DNA of 64,000 nucleotides, from assembly GCF_900631945.1 (NCBI RefSeq), contig NZ_UZWE01000019.1, positions 1-64,000 of the forward strand, written 5' to 3'. Position 1 is the first letter of the stretch; the number at the start of each line of letters is the position of its first letter. This document shows positions 28,977 through 38,070 of the stretch, piece after piece. The notes beneath the pieces are model-generated. The model saw only the letters and a program-made list of their open reading frames with translations, had not been told where the DNA came from and did not search any database. Origin of the DNA: Paracoccus haematequi (lineage in GTDB: Bacteria; Pseudomonadota; Alphaproteobacteria; Rhodobacterales; Rhodobacteraceae). The position numbers and the translations under genes are program-made.

Positions 28977-30013
28977 CCGGCCTGCCCCAGGCGCTTCCCG
29001 ACCCCGTCGCGCGACAAGAGCGGTTGCCACCAGTCGCGATGGGTCAGATACCATTCGACGGTCCTGCGCAGGCCCTCCTCGACCGTGACGGATGGCCGCC
29101 AGCCCAGTTCGGTGCGGATCCGCGAAGGATCGATCGCATAGCGGCGGTCATGCCCGGGGCGGTCGGAGACGAAGGTGATCAGGTCCGCATGCGGCGCGCC
29201 TTCGGGATGAAGATCGTCCATATGCGCGCAGATGGTGCGCACCAGGTCGATGTTCTTGGCCTCGTTTTCGCCACCGATGTTGTAGCTGCTGCCGACCCGG
29301 CCCTTTTCGACGACCAGCAGCAGCGCATCGGCGTGATCCTCGACATAAAGCCAGTCGCGGACGTTGCCGCCGTCGCCATAGACGGGGATCGGCTCTCCCG
29401 CCAGGGCTTTCAGGATCACGACCGGCACCAGCTTTTCGGGGAAATGATACGGCCCGTAATTGTTCGAACAATTGGTCAGAACCACCGGCAGGCCATAGGT
29501 CTCGTGCCAGGCGCGCACCAGGTGATCGGACCCGGCCTTGCTGGCGGAATAGGGGCTGCGCGGATCATAGGGGGTGGTTTCGGTGAACTGGCCGGTGTCG
29601 CCCAACGATCCGAAAACCTCATCGGTCGAGATATGGTGGAACCGGAATTCCCCTGGCCTGCCCTGCGCGATCCAGTAAGCCCGCGCGGCCTCCAGCATGT
29701 TGAAGGTGCCGATCACATTGGTTTCGATGAAGGCGGCGGGTCCGTCGATGGATCGGTCCACATGGCTTTCGGCGGCCAGATGCATCACCACGTCAGGCCG
29801 ATGGGACGCGAAAACTCGGTCCAACGCAGCCCTGTCGCGGATGTCTACATGTTCGAAGCGATAGCGCGGGCTGTCTGCGGCCTCGGCCACATTCGCGGGA
29901 TTGGCGGCATAGGTCAGGGCATCGACATTGACCACATCGTGTCCACGCGAAACGGCCAGGCGCACCACGGCCGAGCCGATGAAGCCGGCGCCGCCGGTCA
30001 CAAGGATCTTCAT
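28973..30013 (-). CDS. rfbB: dTDP-glucose 4,6-dehydratase
   Basis: 346 residues. [18 protein letters not shown] (NAD loop), [63 protein letters not shown] (YxxxK) and [15 protein letters not shown] are full RmlB signatures. It makes dTDP-4-keto-6-deoxyglucose. It overlaps rfbC upstream and rfbD downstream by 4 bp each. Confidence 0.97.
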   Translation of the reverse strand: MKILVTGGAGFIGSAVVRLAVSRGHDVVNVDALTYAANPANVAEAADSPRYRFEHVDIRDRAALDRVFASHRPDVVMHLAAESHVDRSIDGPAAFIETNVIGTFNMLEAARAYWIAQGRPGEFRFHHISTDEVFGSLGDTGQFTETTPYDPRSPYSASKAGSDHLVRAWHETYGLPVVLTNCSNNYGPYHFPEKLVPVVILKALAGEPIPVYGDGGNVRDWLYVEDHADALLLVVEKGRVGSSYNIGGENEAKNIDLVRTICAHMDDLHPEGAPHADLITFVSDRPGHDRRYAIDPSRIRTELGWRPSVTVEEGLRRTVEWYLTHRDWWQPLLSRDGVGKRLGQAG

Positions 30014-30570
30014 GCTGCGGCCCCGTATTCAAAAGGAGATGTCCATTCGGCAAAGGCGGGGGCGTCGCGGTCCTTGTTGGACAGCAGCGGATCGTCCACC
30101 CCCCAATCGATGCCAAGGCTGTCCCATCGGACAGCCCCATCGCTCGCCCGGTCGTAATGGGCGGTGCATTTGTAGATGATTTCGGTATCCGGTTCCTGGG
30201 TTACGAAACCATGCAGAAACCCGGTTGGTATCCAGAGCTGGCGGCCGTTATCATGGCTGAGCTGGACTGCGACCCATCGGCCATAGGTGGGGCTGCCCCG
30301 CCGGGCATCGACCGCCACGTCCAGAAGCGCGCCCCGTCCGCAGCGCACCAGCTTGCCCTGCGCAAAGGGCGGGGCCTGATAGTGCAACCCGCGCACCGTT
30401 CCCGCGCGGCGCGACATTGAATGGTTGTCCTGCACGAAATCGGGCAGGTCCAGTCCGGCTTCCGCCAAGGCCTTGCGATTCCAGCTTTCCGAAAAGAAAC
30501 CCCGTTCGTCGCCAAACCGCGCGGGGGTCAGGATCAGGACATCGGGCAAGGCGGTGGCTTCTATCTTCAT
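30010..30570 (-). CDS. rfbC: dTDP-4-dehydrorhamnose 3,5-epimerase
   Basis: 186 residues of the RmlC cupin type: [36 protein letters not shown] (His catalytic base region), [29 protein letters not shown] and KCTAHYD. It epimerises the 4-keto sugar at C3 and C5. First gene of the rfb operon, 87 bp downstream of flgI on the same strand, so it may be read through from the flagellar transcript. Confidence 0.96.
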   Translation of the reverse strand: MKIEATALPDVLILTPARFGDERGFFSESWNRKALAEAGLDLPDFVQDNHSMSRRAGTVRGLHYQAPPFAQGKLVRCGRGALLDVAVDARRGSPTYGRWVAVQLSHDNGRQLWIPTGFLHGFVTQEPDTEIIYKCTAHYDRASDGAVRWDSLGIDWGVDDPLLSNKDRDAPAFAEWTSPFEYGAAA

Positions 30571-30657
30571 CAGATCAACCCAAGGACTGGAAACATCGCC
30601 TACCCTCTATGCGACAAGGCAGGGCCTGTCACTTGTCAGGCGAAAAAATCCCGTCCT

Positions 30658-31758
30658 TCACTCAATCACCAGATCGGCATGAAGCGCCCCTGCCGCATGG
30701 ATCGACTTCAGGATGTCGATCATTTCCCGCGGCCGGACACCAAGGGCATTCAGCCCTTCGACCAGATCACTAAGCGAGGTCTCGCCCGCCACCTCGGCAA
30801 AGCCGATGCCGGGTTCGTTGCGCAATTCGGCAACCGTCCTGGGCACAGTCACGGTTTCGCCCCGCGCAAAGGGGTTGGGCTGCGACACCATGGGTGCCTC
30901 GCTCACGCTCAGCGTCAAGGCACCCTGCGACACTGCCACCCGCGAGATGCGCACCCTTTCCCCAATCACGATGGTGCCCGATTTGTGGTCGATGACCACC
31001 TTGGCCCGGTCCTCGGGTTCGACGGTCAGGTTCTCGATCCGCCCCAGAACGCGCGCCGGATTGACGGCGCCGAGCTGGCGGAATTCGACAAGAACCGTGC
31101 CGCTGTCCTGGGTCGTCGCAACGCGGCGATCAAAGTCGCTGTTGATCGCATCCTCGATCCGGGTCGCGGTCGTGAAATCGGCGTTCCGCAGGGCGACGCG
31201 GATATTCTGGATGCCGGCGAAATCGAATTCGACCTCCCGCTCGACCCGCGCGCCGACCGGGATCTTGCCCGAGGTCGGCACACCTTCGACCACGCGGGCG
31301 GCCTCGCCTTCGACCGCCGCGCCGCTGGCGATGATCGAGCCCTGGGCCACCGCATAGATATTGCCGTCCGCCGCCTTCAACGGCGTCATCACCAGGGTCC
31401 CGCCCAGCAGGCTCTTGGCGTCCCCGATGGTCGACACGCTGACGTCGATGCGGCTGCCCGAACGCGCGAAGGGCGGCAGGGTCGCGGTGACGACCACAGC
31501 CGCGACGTTGCGGGATCGCAGCGCTTCGTCCGTGACGTTGACGCCCAGCCGCTCCAGCAGCCCCGCCAGCAGTTCCTCGGTGAAGGGGGCGTTGCGAAAG
31601 CCGTCGCCGGTGCCGTCCAGGCCGACGACCAAGCCATAGCCCACCAGGTCGTTGCCGCGTACGCCGTCGAAATCGGCCAGATCCTTGATGCGAACCGGGG
31701 CGGCTGCCGCGATCACAGGCAGCAATGCCATGACGATCATCGCAAGAAGACGCCGCAT
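30658..31758 (-). CDS. flgI: Flagellar P-ring protein FlgI
   Basis: 366 residues. Signal peptide (LLAMIVMALLPVIAAAA), RIKDLADFDGVRGNDLVGYGLVVGLDGTG-type start, TLVMTPLKAADGNIYAVAQG, VVIDHKSGTIVIGERVRIS, and ETSLSDLVEGLNALGVRPREMIDILKSI at the end: complete FlgI. It forms the peptidoglycan-layer ring with FlgA's help. Start ATG overlaps the flgL stop (TGATG); a GTG one codon upstream is possible. Confidence 0.96.
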   Translation of the reverse strand: MRRLLAMIVMALLPVIAAAAPVRIKDLADFDGVRGNDLVGYGLVVGLDGTGDGFRNAPFTEELLAGLLERLGVNVTDEALRSRNVAAVVVTATLPPFARSGSRIDVSVSTIGDAKSLLGGTLVMTPLKAADGNIYAVAQGSIIASGAAVEGEAARVVEGVPTSGKIPVGARVEREVEFDFAGIQNIRVALRNADFTTATRIEDAINSDFDRRVATTQDSGTVLVEFRQLGAVNPARVLGRIENLTVEPEDRAKVVIDHKSGTIVIGERVRISRVAVSQGALTLSVSEAPMVSQPNPFARGETVTVPRTVAELRNEPGIGFAEVAGETSLSDLVEGLNALGVRPREMIDILKSIHAAGALHADLVIE

Positions 31759-32774
31759 CACAGATAATCCACCAGCTTCAGCTGCGATAGCCGCCCGATC
31801 ACGGAGTAAAGCGTATCCAACTTGGTTTCCGCATCGCTGAGCGCGGTTGAGGTCGCCAGCGGATCGGCCTCTCGCAAGGTGTTGCGGGCAGTTTGCAGCG
31901 TGGCTGTCGCAGCGGACCCCTCGGTCTGAGCCGTGGCGATAAGCTGCTGAGCATAGCCCACGCGTGCCATCTCGGCGATCAAGGGCGGCGAGTTGTCCAG
32001 CAACGACTTGCCTGCCGCCTGCAACAGCATCCGTTGTTCGGCCCCGTTTCCGGCCAGGGCGCCGCGATCGACCATCGCCGCCGCCGCCAAGCCCTTGAGG
32101 CTGTCGCGGATGGCGGGCGACAGGGCGGTCGTGGTCAGGGTGATCGTCATGCTTTCACCGATGGGGGCCAGCTGCCCGCCGGTTCCGCCATGATAGGCAA
32201 CATCGGCAAAACCGCCCGCGCCGGGGGGCGCATCGAACCAATCCGACACCGCCTGGGCCACATCTGCCGCCGTGGTCAGCCCTGCGACCTGGGTCGTCAA
32301 GGCGGTCAGGATGGTTTCCGCCGAGGCAAGGGGCTGGGTGTCGCTCTGCATGCCGGAAAACAGAAAACGCTGCCCGACCGAGCCGTTCAACTGGCCGATC
32401 ACCGCCTGCAAGGACGAAGCCGCTTCCGCCGAGCGGGTGGCCACAAGCGCATCCGTCGCAGCCTGGGGATCCAGGTAAAGGCTCTGCCCTATCCTGGTGG
32501 CCGTCGTCTGGACCGAGGTCAGCGCGTCCTGCATTCCCTTGGTATGGGCGGCGGCCTCGGCGGCGTTGCGCCCGAACTGCGCCAGCGCAGCAATCCGCGC
32601 TTCGATCCCGGCGAGGTTCTGGGTGTTGCCTTGCAGCCTGCCGCCCAGGTCGGCGACTTCGCCGCTGGCCAATTCGGCAGTCAAGGTTGCCATGGTGGTC
32701 TTGATCCGGTTCGTCGCGGCCTGCATGGCAAAGGCGCGCGCCTGATCCCCGATGGGTTGCACCGTCATCGTCAT
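31758..32774 (-). CDS. flgL: Flagellar hook-filament junction protein FlgL
   Basis: 338 residues, flagellin-like. N-terminal helix QAATNRIKTTMATLTAELASG with GEVADLGGRLQG, and C-terminal helix ARNTLREADPLATSTALSDAETKLDTLYSVIGRLSQL in pattern; the middle is variable. FlgL joins hook (via FlgK) to filament. Its start overlaps the flgK stop by 4 bp and its stop overlaps flgI. Confidence 0.88.
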   Translation of the reverse strand: MTMTVQPIGDQARAFAMQAATNRIKTTMATLTAELASGEVADLGGRLQGNTQNLAGIEARIAALAQFGRNAAEAAAHTKGMQDALTSVQTTATRIGQSLYLDPQAATDALVATRSAEAASSLQAVIGQLNGSVGQRFLFSGMQSDTQPLASAETILTALTTQVAGLTTAADVAQAVSDWFDAPPGAGGFADVAYHGGTGGQLAPIGESMTITLTTTALSPAIRDSLKGLAAAAMVDRGALAGNGAEQRMLLQAAGKSLLDNSPPLIAEMARVGYAQQLIATAQTEGSAATATLQTARNTLREADPLATSTALSDAETKLDTLYSVIGRLSQLKLVDYL

Positions 32775-34225
32775 ATCCCCAGTATCTGATCCATCATGGT
32801 CTGGATGGCCTGAATGACCCGCGCATTGGCGGCATACGCCTGTTCATATTGCAGCAGCCGCTGCATTTCGGCATCGCTGTCCACCCCATCCGCCGCCAGC
32901 CGCGACCAGATCGTATCGGCCTGCCCGTTGCGGATCGCGGCGTCGGATTGGGCATTCACCCGCGCGGTCGAGACCTGCGATTCCACCGTGCCCAGGCGGT
33001 CGGCCAATGAGGCCTTGCCGCTGAATCCGGTGCCCGCCAAGGCTGCGGTCGCCTGGTTCAGGGCATCCGACATCGCGACCAGCAGGGTGGCGTCGCCAAC
33101 GGCACCTTCCGCACTGGCTGCCAGCCCGGACCGCAGGCGCCACACATCGCCGCCCTCGGACTCGATGACGGCGGTATTCAGGCTGATCCGCCCTGCCAGC
33201 CCCGTCTTGTCCGCCAGGCTGGCGCGGACGCCGTCGTCGGTGAACAATCCCGCCGAGGTGGCGGTCAGGGTGCCGTCGACCGCAGGATCGGCCAGCCGTT
33301 CATGCAGGTCATAGGCAAGATCGTCCAGCGACGCCTGAACCGCAGGGGCCAGTTCGTCGCGGATGGCGAAATTCGCCGCCAGCGACCCGCCCGCGTAAAG
33401 CCGCATCTGGGCCTGCGTCAGGTCGATGCCGTTCTGCGTCAGCAGCGCCAGCCCGGATCCGACCGTCTGGCCAACCGTCACCTGACCTGCCGCGTCGAAG
33501 CCGAAGGCGGTCGGCGTAGTGCCGTCCAGAAGCACGGCACCTCCGGTCGTGAACAGGGCCACGGCACCGGCGGCGCGCGTCACCTCTTGCACCGGGACGA
33601 TCTTGGAGATCTCGCTGATGATCCCCTGCCGCTGGTCGATCAAAGACGAGGGGTCTGACCCGTCGGCTTCCATCACCGTGATCCGGCGATTGAGATGCGC
33701 GACCTCGGCCAGGGACTTGTTCAGCGTGGCGACATTGGTGGCGATCGCCTGATCCGCCGCGCTACGGGCGGCCTGAACCTGGTCGGAGGCCGCATTCAGC
33801 CGCGAGGCCAGAGCCTGCGCCTTGTCCACGGCCTGCGTCAGGCGGATTTCGTCGTCGGGGCGGCTGGCGGCCGATGACAATGCGGTCTGGAAATCGGTCA
33901 GCGCCGCCCCCAGGCTGCCGGCATTGCCGGCGATGCCGATCTGATCCTCGATCGTGGTGGCGAAGGCCAGCCGAGTGGAAGCCTCGGCCCTCGCGGCCTC
34001 GGCCAAGCGGGACTCGGACAGCACGCTGGCATTCACGGCGCGGGTGACGCCATCGACGCGCACGCCCCCGGCATTGCCGCCCGCGGTCTGGGCGCTGACC
34101 GCCAGTTCCCGCCGGGCATAGCCGGGGGTCGCGGCATTGGCCAGGTTCGCCGCCACGGTTTCGGTGCCCCGCGCCGTGGCCGTCAAGCCAGACACGGCAT
34201 TTCCAAGGGCGCGCGCGATGCTCAT
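32771..34225 (-). CDS. flgK: Flagellar hook-associated protein FlgK
   Basis: 484 residues. N-terminal LGNAVSGLTATARGTETVAANLANAATPGYARRELA, in segments typical of FlgK, then GGVRVDGVTRAVNASVLSESRLAEA, and the C-terminal LQYEQAYAANARVIQAIQTMMDQILGI signature (ends LGI). First hook-filament junction protein. 13 bp after flgE, overlapping flgL by 4 bp. Confidence 0.93.
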   Translation of the reverse strand: MSIARALGNAVSGLTATARGTETVAANLANAATPGYARRELAVSAQTAGGNAGGVRVDGVTRAVNASVLSESRLAEAARAEASTRLAFATTIEDQIGIAGNAGSLGAALTDFQTALSSAASRPDDEIRLTQAVDKAQALASRLNAASDQVQAARSAADQAIATNVATLNKSLAEVAHLNRRITVMEADGSDPSSLIDQRQGIISEISKIVPVQEVTRAAGAVALFTTGGAVLLDGTTPTAFGFDAAGQVTVGQTVGSGLALLTQNGIDLTQAQMRLYAGGSLAANFAIRDELAPAVQASLDDLAYDLHERLADPAVDGTLTATSAGLFTDDGVRASLADKTGLAGRISLNTAVIESEGGDVWRLRSGLAASAEGAVGDATLLVAMSDALNQATAALAGTGFSGKASLADRLGTVESQVSTARVNAQSDAAIRNGQADTIWSRLAADGVDSDAEMQRLLQYEQAYAANARVIQAIQTMMDQILGI

Positions 34226-34238
34226 CCCAACTTACCCC

Positions 34239-35555
34239 TCAGCGCTTGATATTGGTGGTTTCTTGCAGCATCTCGTCGACGGTCTGGATGATCTTGGCGT
34301 TCGACGAATAGGCGCGCTGCGTCATGATCAGATGGGTCAGCTCCTCGGCCACGTCGGTGGTCGATTCTTCCAGCGCATAGCCCTGGACGGAACCCGTCGG
34401 GCCGTCGCCCGCGTCCCACAGGAAGAAGCTGCCCGAGGTGGGTGAGATCGTGAAGGCCTGCGAATCGACCGAGACCAGGCCGTTGGGGTTGGGCACGTCC
34501 ACCAGCGGGATCTGATACAGCGTCTTGACGAAGCCGGTGTCATAGCTGGCTTTCAGGAAACCGTCCGCATCCACCTCGACCGTGGTCAGGTTGCCGACCG
34601 GCGAGCCGTTCTTGGTGACGTTGATGGGCGAGAAATTGGCCGAAAGCTGGCGCATTCCGGTCGTCCCGCCCGGCGTACCGATGACCAGGTCCATGGACCC
34701 GCCCGCCACGGCCAGACCGATCGCCCCCGTGGCCGGGTCGTAAGCCCCGCCGCTAAGCGTGGTCACGCTGGCGATGCTGCCGCCGTTCGCCTGACTTTCA
34801 TCGAAAACGATCCGGTACGATCCGACCAGATTGGACGCCGGATTCGACGCCGAATCGCGGACCTCCATCACCCAGGTGCTGGACATGCCCGTGGCGTCCG
34901 AGGTGTTGGGGGTGAAAGTGATATTCAAGGATTCCGACGTGCCCAGGTTGCCGAAATATTCCACCTTGTAAGGGATCGAGGCGCCTGACGCCGTGGGCAG
35001 CGTTTCGGTCGCGGGCAGGTTGACGCCAAGGGATATCTGGGTGGTCGGATCGCCGGCGGTCTGGTTGGCGCTGATCTGGACGGGCACCAGCCCGGTCATG
35101 GTATCGCGCGACATCACCGGGATGCTGCCATCCGCTTGGGCGGGCCAGCCCATCAGGACAAGGCCCGATTCCGTGCGCAGGATACCCTCGGCATCGGGGC
35201 GGAACGATCCGGTCCGTGTCATCATGAAGGGCAGGTCGGTAAAGCCGTTGTCCAGATCCACCGCCGATGTCACCGGCAGCATTCCGCGCCCGGACACCGC
35301 GATGTCCAGCGGGTGAGAGGTGGTGGACACCCCCCCGTCGTCCTCGATCAGGCGCTGCGTCGTCGCCGTGACGCCGCCCGCAGAATACAGCCCGGCGATG
35401 CGATGCTGGTTCAGCACGAAGGAATTGAAGTCCGTTTCCATCCGTTTGTAGCCATAGGTGCCCGAGTTCGCGATGTTGTCGGAAATCGTTGCAAGTCGGG
35501 TGGAGTTTGCCGCCAGCCCGGAAACGCCGGCGCTCATCGCGGAAGACATTGACAT
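34239..35555 (-). CDS. flgE: Flagellar hook protein FlgE
   Basis: 438 residues. AMSAGVSGLAANSTRLATISDNIANSGTYGYKRM in pattern at the N-terminus, hook-domain repeats in the middle (PYKVEYFGNLG, VEVDADGFLKASYDTG), and C-terminal LEESTTDVAEELTHLIMTQRAYSSNAKIIQTVDEM. It builds the hook. A CtrA-like box with an internal GANTC lies 44-58 bp upstream of its start. First gene of the flgE-flgK-flgL-flgI group. Confidence 0.95.
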   Translation of the reverse strand: MSMSSAMSAGVSGLAANSTRLATISDNIANSGTYGYKRMETDFNSFVLNQHRIAGLYSAGGVTATTQRLIEDDGGVSTTSHPLDIAVSGRGMLPVTSAVDLDNGFTDLPFMMTRTGSFRPDAEGILRTESGLVLMGWPAQADGSIPVMSRDTMTGLVPVQISANQTAGDPTTQISLGVNLPATETLPTASGASIPYKVEYFGNLGTSESLNITFTPNTSDATGMSSTWVMEVRDSASNPASNLVGSYRIVFDESQANGGSIASVTTLSGGAYDPATGAIGLAVAGGSMDLVIGTPGGTTGMRQLSANFSPINVTKNGSPVGNLTTVEVDADGFLKASYDTGFVKTLYQIPLVDVPNPNGLVSVDSQAFTISPTSGSFFLWDAGDGPTGSVQGYALEESTTDVAEELTHLIMTQRAYSSNAKIIQTVDEMLQETTNIKR

Positions 35556-35598
35556 GGCATCACCTTTTTCAGTTCGTCTTGATCATCCGACGCAGGGC

Positions 35599-35613
35599 TT
35601 AAGATTCGCCTAA
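35599..35613 (-). promoter_or_regulatory. CtrA-like box with internal GANTC upstream of flgE
   Basis: Minus strand ttag-gcgaatc-ttaa matches TTAA-N7-TTAA at 7 of 8 positions, with a gaatc GANTC site wholly inside the spacer. It lies between motB and flgE, 44 bp from the flgE ATG. Methylation of the GANTC by CcrM could interact with CtrA binding; inferred. Confidence 0.5.
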
Positions 35614-35623
35614 TCGCGCCGGC

Positions 35624-36367
35624 CTATCTGAGTAAAATCACTTCGATCCGGTTGTTGGCCGGATGCATGGGGTTTCCGGTCTTGCTCTTGCGGTCGGCAT
35701 ATCCTGTAACCCGCTGGATTCGCTTGGCGTCCAGGCTGGATCCCTCCAGCAGGTTGCGGACCGCATGGGCGCGGGCGTCCGACAGCGCCCAGACCGGAGA
35801 ATTCACCAGCATCTCGGGATAGGCCCGGACATGGCCGGAAACGGCGATCTGGTTGCGGGTTTTGGCGATAACGCGGGCGATGATTCGGGTCAGTTCGGAC
35901 AGGACCGGCTGAGGCTGGGCGCTGTCTTCCACGAACAGCGCTTGGTCGGTCAGATCGCCCAGTTCAATGACCAGCCCCTCGTCGGTCATGCGTGTGACGA
36001 CATGGCGCAGAAGATTGGTCAGCTGCTGCGATTCGCCGCCGGTGGCGTGAAGCTGGCGGCCGATCTCCTCGGCCACCTGGTCCAGGGTCGCGTCCGAGGC
36101 GTCCTTGCCCAGCTGTTCCACCCCCTCGCCCGAGGCGCCGGGGGTCCGCACGATGGTCGGATTGAAATACTCGGCCAGGCCCGCGCGCTGCTGTTCTGTG
36201 GTGGCGTTCAGAAGCCACATCAGCAGAAAGAACGCCATCATGGCGGTCACGAAATCCGCATAGGCGACCTTCCAGGCGCCGCCATGGTGGCCGGCTTCGC
36301 CGGAAGCGGTCACCCGCTTGATCAGGATCGTCGGACCCGTCGCCGCCTTCTGCCGTGCCATCGCCAT
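35624..36367 (-). CDS. motB: Flagellar motor stator protein MotB
   Basis: 247 residues. N-terminal GAWKVAYADFVTAMMAFFLLMWLL contains the proton-binding Asp of the membrane helix (YADFVTAMMAFFL), followed by the plug and linker, then an OmpA-like peptidoglycan-binding domain (ISGHVRAYPEM-type strand, LSDARAHAVRNLL, RVTGYADRKS). It anchors the stator to the wall. motA is not adjacent. The start is taken at MAMARQK; an upstream TTG is possible. Confidence 0.9.
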   Translation of the reverse strand: MAMARQKAATGPTILIKRVTASGEAGHHGGAWKVAYADFVTAMMAFFLLMWLLNATTEQQRAGLAEYFNPTIVRTPGASGEGVEQLGKDASDATLDQVAEEIGRQLHATGGESQQLTNLLRHVVTRMTDEGLVIELGDLTDQALFVEDSAQPQPVLSELTRIIARVIAKTRNQIAVSGHVRAYPEMLVNSPVWALSDARAHAVRNLLEGSSLDAKRIQRVTGYADRKSKTGNPMHPANNRIEVILLR

Positions 36368-36465
36368 TCCGCCATCGCTGTTCAGGCGCAATGTCGCGGC
36401 AAGTCGGCTTTGGAACAAGCCGACCCCTCAAATGCTAGGCATTATCCGCAGACGGAACGACCCGA

Positions 36466-37914
36466 TCAGTCGTTGTGCCAGCCGCTGATGGCCTTGGAAT
36501 CCATGAACTCCTCCAGCCCCATGACGCCGCCCTCGCGGGCGCGGCCCGACATCTTGACGCCGCCGAAGGCCGACCCCGCCCCGCGCGACTGGCCATTCAT
36601 CTCGACCATCCCCGACCTCAGGCGCCGCGCCACGCGGTTGCGGCGGGCGCCGTCCTGGGACTGGACATAGTTGGTCAGCCCGTAGGGCGTGTCGTTGGCG
36701 ATCTCGATGGCCTGTTCCTCGGAATCGAAGGGGATGATCGACAGGACCGGACCGAAGATTTCCTGCTGGGCGATGGTCATGTCGTTGCTGACATCGGCAA
36801 AGACGGTCGGACGGACGAAATAGCCGCGGTTCACGCCCTCGGGCAGGCCGGTGCCGCCGGCGACCAGGCGCGCACCCTCGTCGATGCCCTTCTGGATCAT
36901 ATCCTGGATCCGGTCCCATTGCAGCTTGCTGACCACAGGGCCGATATGCTTTCCGGGCTGATGCGCGCTGGCCACCTGCGTTTCCTGGGCGACCCTGGCC
37001 GCCGTTTCGACCGCCTGGTCATAGATCGAGCGTTCGACCAGCATCCGGGTCGGCGCGTTGCAGGACTGGCCGCTGTTGTAGAAGCAATGCCGCGCGCCGC
37101 GCACCACGGCCTTGTCGTCGGCATCGGCGAAGACGATGTTGGCCCCCTTGCCGCCCAGTTCCAGCACGACCTTCTTCAGCGTGTCCGCCGCCGCCTTGGT
37201 GATCGCGATCCCGGCGCGGGTCGATCCGGTGAAGCTGATCATGTCCACGTCCTTGTGGGTCGAAAGCTGCGTGCCGACCCCCGGCCCGTCGCCGTTAACC
37301 AGGTTGAAGACGCCCTTGGGCAGGCCGGCTTCGTCCACGATCTCGGCAAAGACCATCGAGGACAGGGGCGCGATCTCGGACGGTTTCAGCACGCAGGTAT
37401 CGCCCGCCAGGATCGCCGGGATGACCTTCAGCGTGACCTGGTTCATGGGCCAGTTCCAGGGCGTGATCAGCCCGACAACGCCCACCGGCTCCCATGCCAC
37501 CATCGAGGTCGGGGCGTGATCCCCCAACGGGCGGATGAAGTCGAATTCCTTGAAGGCGTTGATGAAATTCTGGATGTGATAGGTGCCCGCGGCAACCTGG
37601 TCGCCCAGCGACATGTCCTGCGGCGCGCCCATTTCGTGACTGATCGCCCAGGCCATGTCCGGCGCCCGGCGATTGTAGATTTCCAGGATCCGTTCGACAT
37701 GGCGCAGCCGTTCTGCGGGCTCGGTGAGCGACCAGTCGGCGAACGCCGCCTTGGCGGCGGCGACCGCCCGGTCGGTATCGGCCCGGTCGCCCAGGCTGAT
37801 GACCGCCACGGCCTCCTCGGTCGAAGGGTCGATCACCTCGAGGTCGTTGGCGCGGACGGGATCGACCCATTGCCCGTCGATATAGAACTTGCGCTTGTCC
37901 AGCAGCCCGGTCAT
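36466..37914 (-). CDS. Aldehyde dehydrogenase family protein
   Basis: 482 residues. FYIDGQWVDP start, GLITPWNWPMNQVTLKVIPA, SFTGSTRAGIAITKAA (NAD loop), catalytic Glu in VLELGGKGANIVFAD and catalytic Cys in NSGQSCNAPTRML, then EIFGPVLSIIPF. It oxidises an aldehyde to its acid with NAD(P)+; the NSGQSCNAPTR form occurs in a subgroup of broad or unknown specificity. The start ATG at 37914 follows a weak gatcgcc region; upstream sequence in frame lacks family features. It stands 98 bp before motB and probably has its own transcript. Confidence 0.92.
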   Translation of the reverse strand: MTGLLDKRKFYIDGQWVDPVRANDLEVIDPSTEEAVAVISLGDRADTDRAVAAAKAAFADWSLTEPAERLRHVERILEIYNRRAPDMAWAISHEMGAPQDMSLGDQVAAGTYHIQNFINAFKEFDFIRPLGDHAPTSMVAWEPVGVVGLITPWNWPMNQVTLKVIPAILAGDTCVLKPSEIAPLSSMVFAEIVDEAGLPKGVFNLVNGDGPGVGTQLSTHKDVDMISFTGSTRAGIAITKAAADTLKKVVLELGGKGANIVFADADDKAVVRGARHCFYNSGQSCNAPTRMLVERSIYDQAVETAARVAQETQVASAHQPGKHIGPVVSKLQWDRIQDMIQKGIDEGARLVAGGTGLPEGVNRGYFVRPTVFADVSNDMTIAQQEIFGPVLSIIPFDSEEQAIEIANDTPYGLTNYVQSQDGARRNRVARRLRSGMVEMNGQSRGAGSAFGGVKMSGRAREGGVMGLEEFMDSKAISGWHND

Positions 37915-37978
37915 GGCGATCCCTTCCCCGTTCGGATTTCCCGCACAAGGTGAAACGACGGGCGGCCCTGTGCAAGCC

Positions 37979-38006
37979 TTGTTAATCTCGACCAATGAAG
38001 TAGATA
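37979..38006 (+). promoter_or_regulatory. Candidate promoter for the peroxiredoxin gene
   Basis: ttgtta (37979-37984), 16 bp, tagata (38001-38006) lies about 65 bp upstream of the ATG. Overlapping it is a small dyad atct-N13-agat (37985-38005) that could bind a LysR-type regulator such as OxyR. Match to consensus is moderate only. Confidence 0.3.
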
Positions 38007-38070
38007 AAAGACTGGCATTCCGGTTCGTTTCCCCTATTCTGCCGGAACGTTCCCTCTCGAAAGGCCCCTC

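Noticed and set aside
30571..30657. A terminator between flgI and rfbC
   Set aside because: Only a weak gcctg/caggc dyad with no strong T-run after it on the minus strand, so readthrough is as likely.
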